Numbered from the stretch's first letter, positions 24,776 to 36,176 are shown. The stretch: 64,000 bases of DNA from Chamaecrista fasciculata (GCA_003254925.1 QANZ01046881.1:9525-73524), one strand, 5' to 3'. The notes: generated by a model not told the origin, from the sequence alone. A program made the numbers and translations.

Positions 24776-24956
24776 AAAATAATTCAATCCTAATCTAACG
24801 CATATATTATAAGACTAGAATCTTAACGCGTACCCTCAAATCTTTCAGGTCTTTATTAATTCAATTCAACTCATCGATCGAGGGTGAATTAAAAAGTCAC
24901 GATTTTGGGTCTCAAGAAGGAGAAGATTGTGAAATTTGTGACTTTGATTCACTTCA

Positions 24957-26369
24957 ATGGCTTCAGGCTCCACTAATCAGAATTCTAGGTTACTAGTTGC
25001 TAGAAGGAGAAGGAGCGGACCAAAGAACCAGAAAAGTAAGTGTAAAACACAACGAATCCTTTTATATTTGTTTATATTTGTTTTTCGTTTTTAACGTATA
25101 TAATTAAAACTAGCTGCAATTTGATCTACAGATTCTTCCAAGATATTACCAAATGACATAATATCAAAAATCTCCTCGTTTCTTCCTGCAAAATCTATAC
25201 TCAGGTTCAAGTGTTGTTCCAAATTCTTCTCTGAATTAACAGAGGACAAGTATTTCTTAAAGCAACATTCTGATAATTCGTTGCTAAAGGATGATCCTTG
25301 CTTCTTCATTCAACGATGGGACTTTCCAAGTGGTAATACTCCTGAGAGAGGACTTAAAATACACGCATTAGACAAACAGAATGAATTATCATCTTGTGGT
25401 GTACATACAACATTCCTTGAATTTCTTGCCTTAACCGAGGCGAAAATTGAAGCCTCTAGTGACGGATTGCTTTTTTGTAGAACCTTGGACATGCTTTTTG
25501 TTTGTAACCCCACAACACTGTCATGTTCCTACATTCCTAGTCCAATTTGCGCAGAGAGATTCCTATACGATGATGTTCATGTTCAATACGCCTTTGAATG
25601 CGATTCTGAGGAATTCAAGTTGTTTGCTTTCGATGATAGATTTAATGGGTCATTTGAGTGTTCAATCTATGATCCAAAAAGAGATGTGTGGAAAGCAAGT
25701 AAAGAATTATTTTATGTAGGAGATTGGGATATGGTATTCAAGTTTCCTGTTTTATACAAAGGAATCATTCATGTTCTCTCACAATGGCTTTGGCAACCTA
25801 ATCGACATGATGATTTAGTACCATATATAGCAACCTATGACGTTGAGAGTGGCATGTCAAGAATGCTTACTATACCAAGAGAATTCACAGGATTTAATAT
25901 AGATCTTATGGAGCCTTTTGTGATTGCGCGTATTTTTAAGTGGGGCAAAAGAGGAAGCTCAAGTGAATCGCTTTGTTTGGTGACATTGGAGTTAAGGTGT
26001 TTTTTTAGGATATGGGTTTTGAGTGATTATGAAGCTAAACTTTGGTCAAGCCCTAGGTATCTGAATTTGGAAGAGATGGGGATTGCAGAGGAGGATTTGT
26101 ATGTCGTTGATTTTATAGTTATGAATGGAGATTGTTTGCTGTTTGCTACGAAGAAGACTGTGTATAAATATGATTTGGTGGGGGAAAGAGATGCAAGGAT
26201 TGAAAAAGTATGTGGGCATGAACTCAACAAGTTTTTGACCTTCTTTCCTTATTCTAGTACTCTTCGTTCATGTTCTAAACCCCTTCATACAAGGAATATA
26301 GAATTTAAGGAAGAGAGTGGTAAACATGTCTGTAAGTATTATGGTAGACATTCATGGATAAAATCTTGA
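24957..26369 (+). CDS. F-box protein with F-box-associated region (copy 2)
   Basis: Model: exon 1 at 24957-25035 (ATG, ends AAA A/GTAAGT), exon 2 at 25132-26369; phase-1 intron of 96 nt; 438 aa. Residues 32-72 form the F-box (LPNDIISKISSFLPAKSI...), which in this family docks to SKP1; the remainder is an F-box-associated region that should select the substrate, identity unknown. Exon 1 encodes a basic leader with RRRR. Exon 2 is exactly as long (1238 nt) as in copy 1, but by compensating indels: this copy lacks about 11 residues near position 300 and ends later. High similarity in long stretches ([21 protein letters not shown]) marks a tandem duplication. Start choice is good because exon 1, donor, phase and acceptor all agree. 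Confidence 0.85.
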
Positions 26370-27816
26370 AGCTTGGGGTTGAGTTGTTATATATGGAAGT
26401 TGCATTGGGGTTTGTTATAGTTTGTAGTTTGTAAATCATTTAAATCACTCAAATGTTTATCTTTTCAAGTCCTTTGAATAGAGAGATTTGGAAAAGTTTA
26501 CAACTTCGATAACTTTTATCTCTTATTAACCCATTTTTAAAGATCTATCTATGCTATCTTTCTTGATCAAATACTCATAAAATGAATATCTAATTAATCT
26601 TCCCATTTATTCTGTTGGCTAGTTTAGCTGCAATATATTTTGATATTTTACTTGATTATCGCCTAATTATAGAATTCAAAATGTTAACACATCATCCGAA
26701 GTACTATCATTAAAATTTGGGCAAAAGTACTAATTTCATCCCCAACTTGTTTATGCATTCACAATTTCTTAAATTTCTCCAAATACACTTTACAAAGGAA
26801 CCACTCATCAATTTGTGTTGATTAATTTTGTAATTGAATTGACTTTTTTTTTTTTTTGTTGAAGTAACCAGAAAATGTACGAGTAATAGAATCTCATCCA
26901 TTGATCCTACATAATGTGATAATGATAATGTCAAAGTGATTTGTCAGAGTATTTTAATATAAATTTGAGAGCATTCTGAGTGGCGTTTCTTTGGTGTTTT
27001 CCATAGAAAGGAAATTGTATGTGTATAATTTGACAGGGAAAAGAGAGCCAAGACTTATGTGTACAAGTCTTTAATGCTTTTATCAAATTTTTTGAAATTA
27101 GTACTTTTTCCTTTTATCAAATATATGTAGTCAAATAATTATAAGCCAAGACTTATAGCCAAAAAAAAAAGAGTTCATAAAAATTAAAAAATTATTTGTT
27201 GTAGTAATATTTTATGTTTTCAAGAATAATATTCAAGTATTTAGTTCTACTTCAATATTGTTATAAATGTTCAACGATTTTTGAAATATACCATTAAGAC
27301 TATCTTTGAAGTTGTCTGCAAGTAAGATTAAATCGAGTCTCAATCCAATTGATCATATGAACATATAGGACTAATGTGCAATTTAACCAATTTTATATTA
27401 TTATATATTTTTTATTATGAAATTTCATAAAAGTATATTAATTGTCATCCATTTAACCAATTTTATATTAAAAAATGTCCTTTTCTTGTATTATCACAAA
27501 ATCTTTGGTTTTGACACTCGTTACAATCGAAAAAATAAACTGTTATTGTATGAATTCCCAATACCAATATGTCAAAATTAAGAGGAAAGATGATGAATTT
27601 AAAGGAGCATGTAATATCCGAACTGGAAACTACATATTGGTCAATGGTCATTTTAGCCATAAATAGGCTATCAAAGATTGTTGCAGTGTAAACATGATTT
27701 TGAGTCTTTCACTACTTAGGCTAAACAATATAACATGATTTTGAGAAGGATATACACAGAAATTTTATTTTAGGCAATTAAACTCAGAATTTTTACATTT
27801 TTATTCCTAATTGACT
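26370..27816. other. Intergenic, no gene recognised
   Basis: It holds the 3' flank of F-box copy 2, AT-rich sequence, and at about 26715-26750 a single MITE arm (GGGCAAAAGTACTAATTTC, CCCC). Open frames here are short and look random. Confidence 0.5.
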
Positions 27817-27976
27817 TTGACTACATATATCTAAAACCCTATACAAACAGCTAGGAGGAGAATCCAATAAAACCAAATCCTCACCCAGCCCAAAACCAAA
27901 GCCAGCCAACACATAACTGGCTCTATTACCCTCTCTCCAAATGTGAGACTTTTGAGTTTTGACTACATATATCTGA
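27817..27976 (-). pseudogene. Short LINE RNase H fragment with 17-bp flanking repeat
   Basis: On the minus strand it encodes the end of a LINE RNase H domain (HIWREGNRASYVLAGFG). The 17-bp sequence TTTGACTACATATATCT occurs on both sides (27816-27832 and 27958-27974), as expected of a retroposition target duplication. Only about 125 bp lie between, so it is heavily 5'-truncated. No A-tail is visible. Confidence 0.55.
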
Positions 27977-27981
27977 TAATA

Positions 27982-28356
27982 GGCAAAAGTATTAATTTTA
28001 TCTCCAAATTTTACACCAATTGACAATTTTGTTCCCAATCTTCTTTTGCAGTCAATTTCGTCCCAAATGTTTTACATTTTTGTCAATTTTATCATTTGAC
28101 TAACTTCTTTCAATAAATTAACGACAGACTGCATTTGTTTCTCAATCTGGGTTAAGATTTGAGTTTCTTTTTTTATTAATTTTACATTACATATCATTAG
28201 CCACGTAGATTCTATTATAAATATTTGGCTAAAGTAAGCAAAGGATGAAATTGATCAAAATATGAAACATTGGGGACGAAATTGACAGCAAAAAAAGATT
28301 GGGGACGAAATTGACAATTGGTGTTAAGTTTGGGGACAAAACGAGTACTTTTTCCT
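27982..28356. mobile_element. Mutator-like MITE (about 375 bp)
   Basis: The ends GGCAAAAGTATTAATTTT and its inverted counterpart ACGAGTACTTTTTCC enclose monomers such as GGGGACGAAATTGACA. The right half recurs at 18149-18313 and a divergent relative lies at 51247-51466. The flanking duplication is only partly preserved. Confidence 0.6.
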
Positions 28357-28547
28357 TTGATAAAATGAAACCCGATTTTTTGTGTACTTTTTCCTAGGAT
28401 TAAAGATAAACTGAAGGGATAGAGGAGTACAACTGCATTGCATCACTGCAATAACATACTACACATCCTATGGGAGGCTTTGCTATTGTAAGATCAAAAT
28501 AGATAGATACAAGATGTGATGCATAGATACATGAAACCCCACCACAT

Positions 28548-31500
28548 TCACCCAGGGAATAACCTGACGGCACTCGTGATATGTTCCCGGCATATAGGAC
28601 ACTTCGATATTTTTGATCCACAGTCTCTACAGGTCTGTAACAGAATCAGTTAAAAATCATCATGGCATGTTAAGAATATACACAGACACATAAACAATTA
28701 GTCTGTTGATGAGCTAACCATGTGGCCACATCCAAAGGCTAAGTCCTTTTCATTGGTCAGGCAAATGGGGCAAGCCTGCATTCCATAGGAAACAGTTTCA
28801 GGTTGAAGGGTTCAAGTTAGCCAAGCTAGATACACCAGAAGCAAACTCATTCAACAATGTTTTAGATATGAAATGTAAAGCCAGATCTTATGAAACAATA
28901 AGTGTAATAAGAATTGACAAAAAGAAAAAAAAAAAAAAATCTTCCATAGTTGATTTCACAAGAAAACTGGGAAATCTTACAACAGCAGGTCTGCCCAAAC
29001 TATCTGTCCAGACAGCAACCTGAATAGAATAAAGAGATTTATACATTTTTTTTTTAATAATTAAGAACTTGAGTGTTTGAGAACATGGTGAAATTGGGCT
29101 CAATTATCTTTTGGGGATATATTTTTAAATGGAAATGAGCTATTTCATTCATCAAACCTGAATTACATATCCATTTAGGATACTGAACTTTTTTCACTAA
29201 TCCACAAATTCATTTACTATTGAGATATGACCAGGACAACTAAACTGCTTTCTCAAGTTCTCATTTGACTTTAAACAAATTGCGCTACCATGTCAACATA
29301 TAATTAACAGTATAACCTAAAAATGTCAAATATCGATTTACCTCTACACATTAAGCCTTAAGAGATTCTAAATCAATGACACATTATACTAAGGAAAACA
29401 TCAGTAATTATATTATTCATCAACTAAAAGTGGAAAAGACATAACAAATCAAGCTTAGCTGAAAGATTATGCACCTTTTTATTTTTCAATCTGATTTTTC
29501 TGTCAAGATCCTGGAGTTTTGCCTGAGGAGTTTCAGCCCAGAGCAAGAGCTAAGAGTCATTTGGAAAGCTCAACTAGGACAAAGCATAGGCTTAAAGAAG
29601 AAGGCCAACTAATAAAAGAAAAGACACAAACATATACCTCAGCAACAATTGCTCTAGATTCAGCAGCTGAAACATCTCTAAGACAATTCTCTTTGAGTTG
29701 TCGGGAGCATTCTCGTTCTACTTGGAGCTCTTTTCCTTTAGCTTCAACTTTGGTCATAGCAATTTGAGCAGCCTTATGGCACTCATCACGCTCTGTAGTA
29801 AGTTGTTGGATATGTTCATGTGATTCTTGCAGCTCCTTTTCTAACTGATCATATTTAATCTGTGAATTGACAATTGCCAATGAAGAATAAATTGAAGTGA
29901 TCACATTGAAAAGACACAAAAATTTAATTTTATATGCTTCAATGGATCATACTGGGAAGGAAATTAAGAAATTAGACCTCCAGCATTTGTAAATATTCTT
30001 TTTCTTAATAATCTTTTGTGCAATGATTTCTTACAATATATTTGACATTATTTAAACTACTTTGCTCACGTCGTTGATCCATATTCATGAGATACGACAA
30101 AAGGTTTTACGTTGGCTGTCGCCTGCCTAACACAACCCTCCTCTTTTACACGGGCTTGGGACCGTCAATGTAGCATAAGCAAACACAGGCAGAGTTTGGT
30201 TGTTGTTGTTGTTGTTGTATTTATACTACTTTGCTCGATTTAATTCAATGACATAAACAATGTTGATTTTTGGAGAATGATATTCGTAATATTATTTCAT
30301 CAAAAGAGAAAAGGTTTACAATGCTTAAATAAGAGAAAAACTTCAATCAAGTTAGGAATCCTAATCCTAATTGGAAAAGATAAAAACAAAAGATATCTAA
30401 TCTAATATCTAATCTAATATTTGATAAGATATAAATCAGATTCTAACAAGATATTCCTAATCTTAAAAGATAGTAATAAAATAAGAAATAAAATAATTCT
30501 AAATAATCCTAGATTTCTCAACACTCCCCCTCAAGCTGAGAATTGGAATTTTCTATTCGCTCAATTCACAGCTTGGATCTTGATTGAGATTTGAGCTTCC
30601 ATAAACATTGTTGTTGTTGGAAGAAGATAACGGCAATGAAGGCGGAAGGCAATGAAGGCGATAACGGCAATGAAGGCCGAAGGCAATGAAGGCCTAAGGT
30701 TAATTCGTCAATGAAGGACGTATGGCAATGAAGGCCGAAGATCAATACGTCAATGAAGGACTTATGGCAATGAAGGCCGAAGATCAATACGTCAATGTAT
30801 GGCAATGAAGGCCAAAGATCAATGGCAATGAAGGCCAAAGATCAATACGTACGGCAATGAAGGCCGAATATAATGGCAATGAAGGCCAAAGATCAATTTC
30901 ACCAATGAAGGATGAAAGTAGTGATGGCTTGTGTTCTTTCGAGTCTCAGGGGCTCTCTTCACTAGAGCTTGTACTCCTTTTAGAACCTCAGAGGCCATTT
31001 AAAAAGGATTAAAAAGAATTATTAGTTAGCAAACAATATAGCCATCTGCCAACCAAAATGCAACAAAACCCTATCTAGGGTTCACAAACAGCCGCAAAAC
31101 CACAGCTGGAGGTCGCCGGAAATAGGTCGGCGACGGCGGCGCAAACAACCGGCGAACAGGACGATGTCTCACGCACCTCCACGTGCCGGCGCGTGGGAAA
31201 TCACGAAAACGCTTGCGCTGCGCGTGAGCCTCGCACAGCTCGGTTGGACACCGGACTTTGGGGAATGACCGTCCGGCGGCTTCTGTCTCCATCCCTGTCG
31301 GCGGTGACACTAAATGCAGACTTTGAAAAAAGACCAACTAAACCCTAACCATGTTTGCTCACTGGACATTGGATTTCACTGGACACTGGATACTTGGTCC
31401 GGGATCAAAAGGGAAACCTGGCTCTGATACCATCTTGGATTTTGGAGAATGATATTCGTAATATTATTTCCTCAAAAGAGAAAAGGTTTACAATGCTTAA

Positions 31501-34500
31501 ATAAGAGAAAAACTTCCTAATCAAGTTAGGAATCCTAATCCTAATTGGAAAAGATAATAACAAAAGATATCTAATCTAATATTTGATGAGATATAAATCA
31601 GATTCTAACAAGATATTCCTAATCTTAAAAGATAGTAATAAAATAAGAAATAAAATAATTCTAGATAATCCTAGATTTCTCAATAAACAAATATGCACTT
31701 TAGACCACTAAATTAGTTACAATCAAACCTGCATTTTGTGTAACCTCTCATGCAAACTACGAACCACCATTCGAGATTGAGCTTCAGCTTTTGATATCAG
31801 CTCCTTTTCATTCTTCAAGACAAACAACTGTGAAAAAGAAAGAAGAAAGTAAATATTGTCTCAAAATAGCTAAATTGCAATGATAGCTGGCAATCATCAT
31901 TTTTGGTAAATGTCACCTGTTGTTGAATTTCTTTCTTGAAGCTCTGGTATCTTTCTTTGGCAAAATTTGCATGCATTGCCCACTTGTGACACTCTGACTG
32001 TAGAAACTTAATCTCATTCCTGGCCATAAAGTTTAAAAAACCAAAATAAATCTCAAACTTAAAATTTCTGGACAAGGAAAATATACAAGAATTCAAAGAA
32101 CAACAAATGGAAACTTTACCTAGACTTGGCTGCTTCCTCCTCATGGCATCCCACCCGTTCCACAACAAGATCCTGTGCCTTCTTAGTAGGTTCCTTCATT
32201 AAATCATAGGCTCGTGTCATAAGTCGATCACAACTAATTATTTATCTTATAATGACCTCCCAACAATATCCACCATACCTGAGAACTTATAATTAGAGAC
32301 TTGTTGGTGGTGGTTCCTTCTGCAACAGCCAAACATAGACAAAGAGAAGAAGACTAACAGTTAACTAAGAATGGGATTTTCCCACCCAATGCACATGGCT
32401 GTTTCGGAGACAATATTCCCAATCAAAACTTTGGTATAAGTAGGTAGACACCTGGATAAAAATCCAATGGAAGGGGCCGGGCTGAATGATGATTATGATG
32501 ATGATGATCTTCCTCTTTAGATGAATTCTTGAGCAACTCATCCTGTAAAGATTGAAGAAAAATAGTTTTAGAAAAAAAAAAAAACCTTAAGAGTAGTATA
32601 AAGAGGCCATTTGACAGGTTCAGAATATGAAACAAAAGCATTTCCAAGGATTAGCCATGTTCAAATCCAACATGTGTGACACATTCATATTAGGGCTTGT
32701 AATTCAAAGTTGAAAGTTGAAACTATTACAACTAGCTAGGTATGAACACGAACACATCGAGACACTAAATTCTTGAAATTATGTCTATATATTGTAATTC
32801 CAATTTTATCATAAATGTTGATAAAAAAACAAAACCAAATAAATGAGATTCTGCATATTATTCCATCACTACTAACCCTTAAATCAGATTGGTCTGAAAT
32901 GCATTGCCCTTTGTGCCAACCCCAATCCTCGATTAGGCATTTTGCGGAACTGAAAGAGAACCCAAAAAAGCGTATAATATAATGAATGAATGAATGAATT
33001 AGAGAAAAATTGAAAGTTGAAAAAGACTTGCCAGTATCTGACGGCATTGCATCGGGAGCATCTTGTGGTGGCCGGTGCGCCACATACACCACAACTGTAC
33101 GAATTGCACAGAGACTCACCGGACGTTTCATTCTCAATATTATTGCTCTCTCTTTCTCTTTCTCTTTCTCTTTCTCTTTCTCTTTCTCTTTCTCCCACTT
33201 CTCCATTCGGCTCTTCTCTATTTGACAAAATCCACCTTTCCTCCTGCGCCTACAAGTTTCAGGTGTTGGAAATGCTTATGTTTCATAGTCTGATAAATAA
33301 TGAATGATGCTTGCCAAATATGGGTAAAGTGTATTTAACGGTTCGATAATGGATGGAAATTAGTTTGAGACCAAGGATGAGACGTTTTCAAAAGTTATGG
33401 GACCAAATTGAGACTTTTGCCAAAGTTATGGGACCAAAAGTACACTTTAGCCTTAAATTTTGTTAAGGACAGTACAAATTTGGTCTCATATCTTTTACTG
33501 AGTTCCCAATTTAGTCTTATATCTTTTTCTGTTGCTCTTTTGGTCTATATTTTTGCAAAAGGTCTCAATTTGATCTCATATTATTTTTGGTCTTATATCT
33601 TTTGGTCAAATTGCAGAATTAGTCTCATATCTTTACAAAAGGATCAACTGTTAGTTGGTCCTTTTGCAAAAAATATGGGACTACTTCTGCATTTGACCCA
33701 AAACTTTATGACCAATTCCGCAACTGACCCAAAGATATGGGACCAAAAGTGCAACGAAAAAAAAAATATACGACCAAATTGAGAAATGAGCAAAAGATAT
33801 GGGACCTAATTGGAACTTTGGCCTTTTTTAAATTATATAACTAAAGACTATACGATTGAGTTGATAATTTTCAGAATAATATACTTGAATATAATATAAC
33901 TTATAATAAAGACTATGCATAAGTTTTTTAGTCTCAGAAACCAAGTCTGTATGTAACAAGATTGACAAAGTAAATTAAGGCATTAAACACTGAAATTGCT
34001 TGCAAAATAAAACTTAATTACCTTTTTGGTCTTCTTAATGATACTTGAAGCATCTTGAGCTTGTTTTTCCTTCTTTACACATTCATATTTATGCACTGAT
34101 CTCCAGTGTCTAATTTGGCATTCTACTGAGCTGACAAAACCAAAAATAATACCAAACAATATATAATTGACCAGAATTTGATTTACTATACTAACCTTCA
34201 AATGCTATAAAATCGTTTAAAGATTAGTGAAAAAAAAGCTTGTATTTGAATCACAATTAGAGGGTTTTGTTTCTCTTTAAACTTTATCTGTATTTTGGAT
34301 GATTTGAACCATTTGTTGCAACTAAAAAATGGCATAAATCATTTGTCATTATTTTTAGGTCAAAACCTCATTTTGGTCCTCAAATTATGTGGCAACTTCC
34401 ATTCTGATCCTATAACTATTTTTTATTCTATTTTGATCCTCAAACTTTCACATTTTTTATACCAAAATGTGATTTTCTCTAATTTCTACCATTATTTATA

Positions 34501-36176
34501 ACATACAATTAAGATGGATCATTTTTCTCTCATATATGTCATGGTAAGTGAGTTGACAAAGAGGGGAATAAAAGTTTTCATTCTTAATTACTAATTAAAG
34601 ATAAATTTATGGTTGATTTTTCGAAGATTTTTTTTCTCAAAGAGTAAAAATTCTTCTTTCTCTCTTTGCCAACTCCTTATTATGACCAATATAATAAAGA
34701 AATTATCCCTCTTAGCTAAACAAAATGACAAAAATTAGACGAAATCACATTTTGGAGATCAAAACAGAATAAATATAAAATTTTGAGGACTAAAATGAAA
34801 TAAAAAGTAGTTTTAGGACCAAAAGAAAACTTCCCCCATAGTTTGAGGACCAAAACAACTATTTGACCATATTTTTATTAAAATGGTACTTTCGGAAAAA
34901 ATGTCAAAAAACCTATTTTGGTCTCTAATGTTTACCAAAAGTTCTTTTTTGGTCCCTAATGTTTTTCTCATTTTATTTTGGTCCTTAATTTTTTCTAAAA
35001 GTTTCATCATTGGTTACTAACTATTGAATATGGTCATATCTCTCTCCTTTCAAACTCAAATACGATCAAATCAAAGCTAAGAGTTAAATATGGTGAGTTC
35101 TTTCATTGCCTAGTTGGTGTCATCGGCAAACGAGATCAAATTAAACATAAAATCAGGCCCAAAAGTGGGTCGCTTGTTTCATGAATTTGGTTATATCTCT
35201 CTCGTTTCAAGTTCAAATGCAACAAAATCATAGTTACAAGTTACTCTTGACGCGTTCTTTCTTTGTCTAGTCGGGACCGTTGAAAAATGAGGTTAAATAG
35301 TACTCTGAAAGTTAATATTGATGTTTTGACCAAACTCATTTTTGAAGTATTATTGTACCTCGTTTGCCAACAACCCCAACTAGATAGAGAAAAAACTCAT
35401 CAAGAGTAATTTATAACTTCGATTTCGTTGCATTCAAACTTGAATCGAGAGAAATATAACCAAATTCATGAAACAAGTGGCTCATTTTTGGGCCCAAATT
35501 CATGCCCGATTTGACTCATGTGCCGATGACTCTAATTATGTAAAGATAAAACTCATTAAATTTAACATGTAGCTCTGATTTAATCAGATTCAGATTTGAA
35601 ACAAGAGAGATATGATCATATTCAATAGTTAAGAATCAATGATAAAACTTTTAGGAAACCTTAACTAAGGATAAAACCAAACAAAAAAACATTAAGGACC
35701 AAAATAATTTTTGACCAAACATAAGATTGAAGAAGAACTACTTACCAGTATCTAGCAATCTTGCATTGGGAACACTTTGTAGTGGTCAAATTTCCACACA
35801 AGGCACAAGCACCATATCTCTTATTATTTCCACTATCATTTTTATCACTCTCATTGTTTTTATTATCATATACAACAATCAAACCGTCACAAGATTGCTT
35901 AAAATTCTCAGAACTACCTTCAGAAGTAATGTCTGATTGATCCTCAGGAAATATTTTCAAGCTCTGATCAAAAGTATCATTGCCATTATAAGGTGCTCTT
36001 GTTTCTGCCAAATGAAGTAAGCAAATGCGAATAACTATTGCGACGAAAATGAACAGAAATAGCAACGGTCTAGATTTGTTGTTGTAGTTGTAATCTGAGA
36101 TGGGAACTTCTGTATTTTCTGAGAAACCAAGTAAGCCAAGAAGCCAATTTAGGAGCTCATAATAAGGAAGTAGCAT
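28548..36176 (-). CDS. Membrane-MYND-MYND-coiled coil-RING protein (putative E3 ligase)
   Basis: My model has 14 exons: 35746-36176, 34022-34130, 33032-33249, 32877-32949, 32452-32542, 32301-32319, 32120-32233, 31917-32019, 31729-31827, 29638-29859, 29475-29522, 28981-29019, 28719-28775, 28548-28634 (569 aa). Seen: hydrophobic segments (residues about 2-18 and 37-56), MYND 1 (C124, C127, C135, C138, C144, C148, H157, C161), a Glu-Arg repeat, MYND 2 (C233, C236, C244, C247, C253, C257, H265, C269), a charged helical region (about 315-509) and a C3HC4 RING (C524, C527, C538, H540, C543, C546, C553, C556). The N-terminus resembles UBP16-type deubiquitinases, but there is no peptidase domain; the RING resembles RGLG ligases. 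Inference: a membrane-anchored ubiquitin ligase. Exon 3 has no in-frame ATG, and its acceptor joins exon 2 in phase 0, which supports one gene. The 19-nt exon is the least certain. Intron 3 has a GC donor. Confidence 0.7.
30068..30217 (+). mobile_element. SINE with (TTG)n tail and 19-bp TSD (Au-like)
   Basis: A 150-bp insertion ends in a run of TTG after a GGGCTTGGGACCG...AGAGTTTGG segment. The 19-bp duplication TATTTAAACTACTTTGCTC (30049-30067; one mismatch in the right copy at 30218-30236) flanks it. A TTG tail is a known feature of plant Au SINEs; the family name is my inference. It sits in an intron of the MYND-RING gene. The 5' part lacks a clear tRNA-like box. Confidence 0.75.
30261..31685 (-). 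mobile_element. Small non-autonomous LTR element (TRIM-like), TSD AACAA
   Basis: Two direct LTRs of about 250-265 bp (30261-30523 and 31433-31685) are flanked by AACAA at 30256-30260 and 31686-31690. Read on the minus strand, the purine-rich tract GAGGGGGAG precedes the 3' LTR and TGGTATCAGAGC (31421-31432) follows the 5' LTR. The ~910-bp interior has no gag or pol. The LTRs differ by only a few percent by eye, so insertion is fairly recent. It occupies the same intron as the SINE, in the sense orientation of the gene. The structure looks whole for a TRIM. Confidence 0.85.
30633..30905. repeat. Minisatellite inside the TRIM-like element
   Basis: Irregular tandem copies of GGCAATGAAGGC(C)GAAGATCAAT and GTCAATGAAGGAC units, about 10-38 bp apart. 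The unit number differs locally, which suggests slippage. Confidence 0.8.
33132..33188. repeat. Coding hexanucleotide repeat (GAAAGA on minus strand)
   Basis: About seven TCTTTC units on the plus strand lie within exon 3 of the MYND-RING gene and encode an alternating Glu-Arg run between the two MYND fingers. Because the unit is 6 nt, whole-unit length change keeps frame. Confidence 0.85.
33467..33823. mobile_element. Mutator-like MITE (357 bp), 7/9 TSD
   Basis: Arms carry TTGGTCTCATATCTTTT monomers. Flanks TTTTGTTAA and TTTTTTAAA match at 7 of 9 positions. It lies in intron 2 of the MYND-RING gene. A further single arm of a related element is at about 33360-33455. Confidence 0.6.
34358..34868. 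mobile_element. Mutator-like MITE (511 bp), 8/9 TSD
   Basis: Ends GGTCAAAACCTCATTTTGG / CAACTATTTGACC. Flanks TTATTTTTA and ATATTTTTA match at 8 of 9 bases. Same family as 8036-8368. It lies in intron 1 of the MYND-RING gene. Confidence 0.75.
34902..35716. mobile_element. Mutator-like element with long TIRs (about 815 bp)
   Basis: Its long arms (CTATTTTGGTC...; ATATCTCTCTCGTTTCAAG) mirror each other around about 35300 and share phrases with 6534-7313 and 36992-39662. No clean target duplication. It lies in intron 1 of the MYND-RING gene, ending 29 bp before exon 1. Confidence 0.6.

Noticed and set aside
31071-31337. 88-codon minus-strand frame in the TRIM-like element as a host gene
   Set aside because: It lies wholly between the LTRs, is Arg/Pro-rich as GC-rich sequence tends to be, and has no recognised domain.
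32736-33228. Separate MYND gene starting in exon 3, or the overlapping Glu-Lys repeat frame
   Set aside because: The MYND frame has no ATG (the apparent start is TTG) and has a phase-0 acceptor at 33249 that joins exon 2. The Glu-Lys frame is another reading of the hexamer repeat and does not reach the MYND motif.
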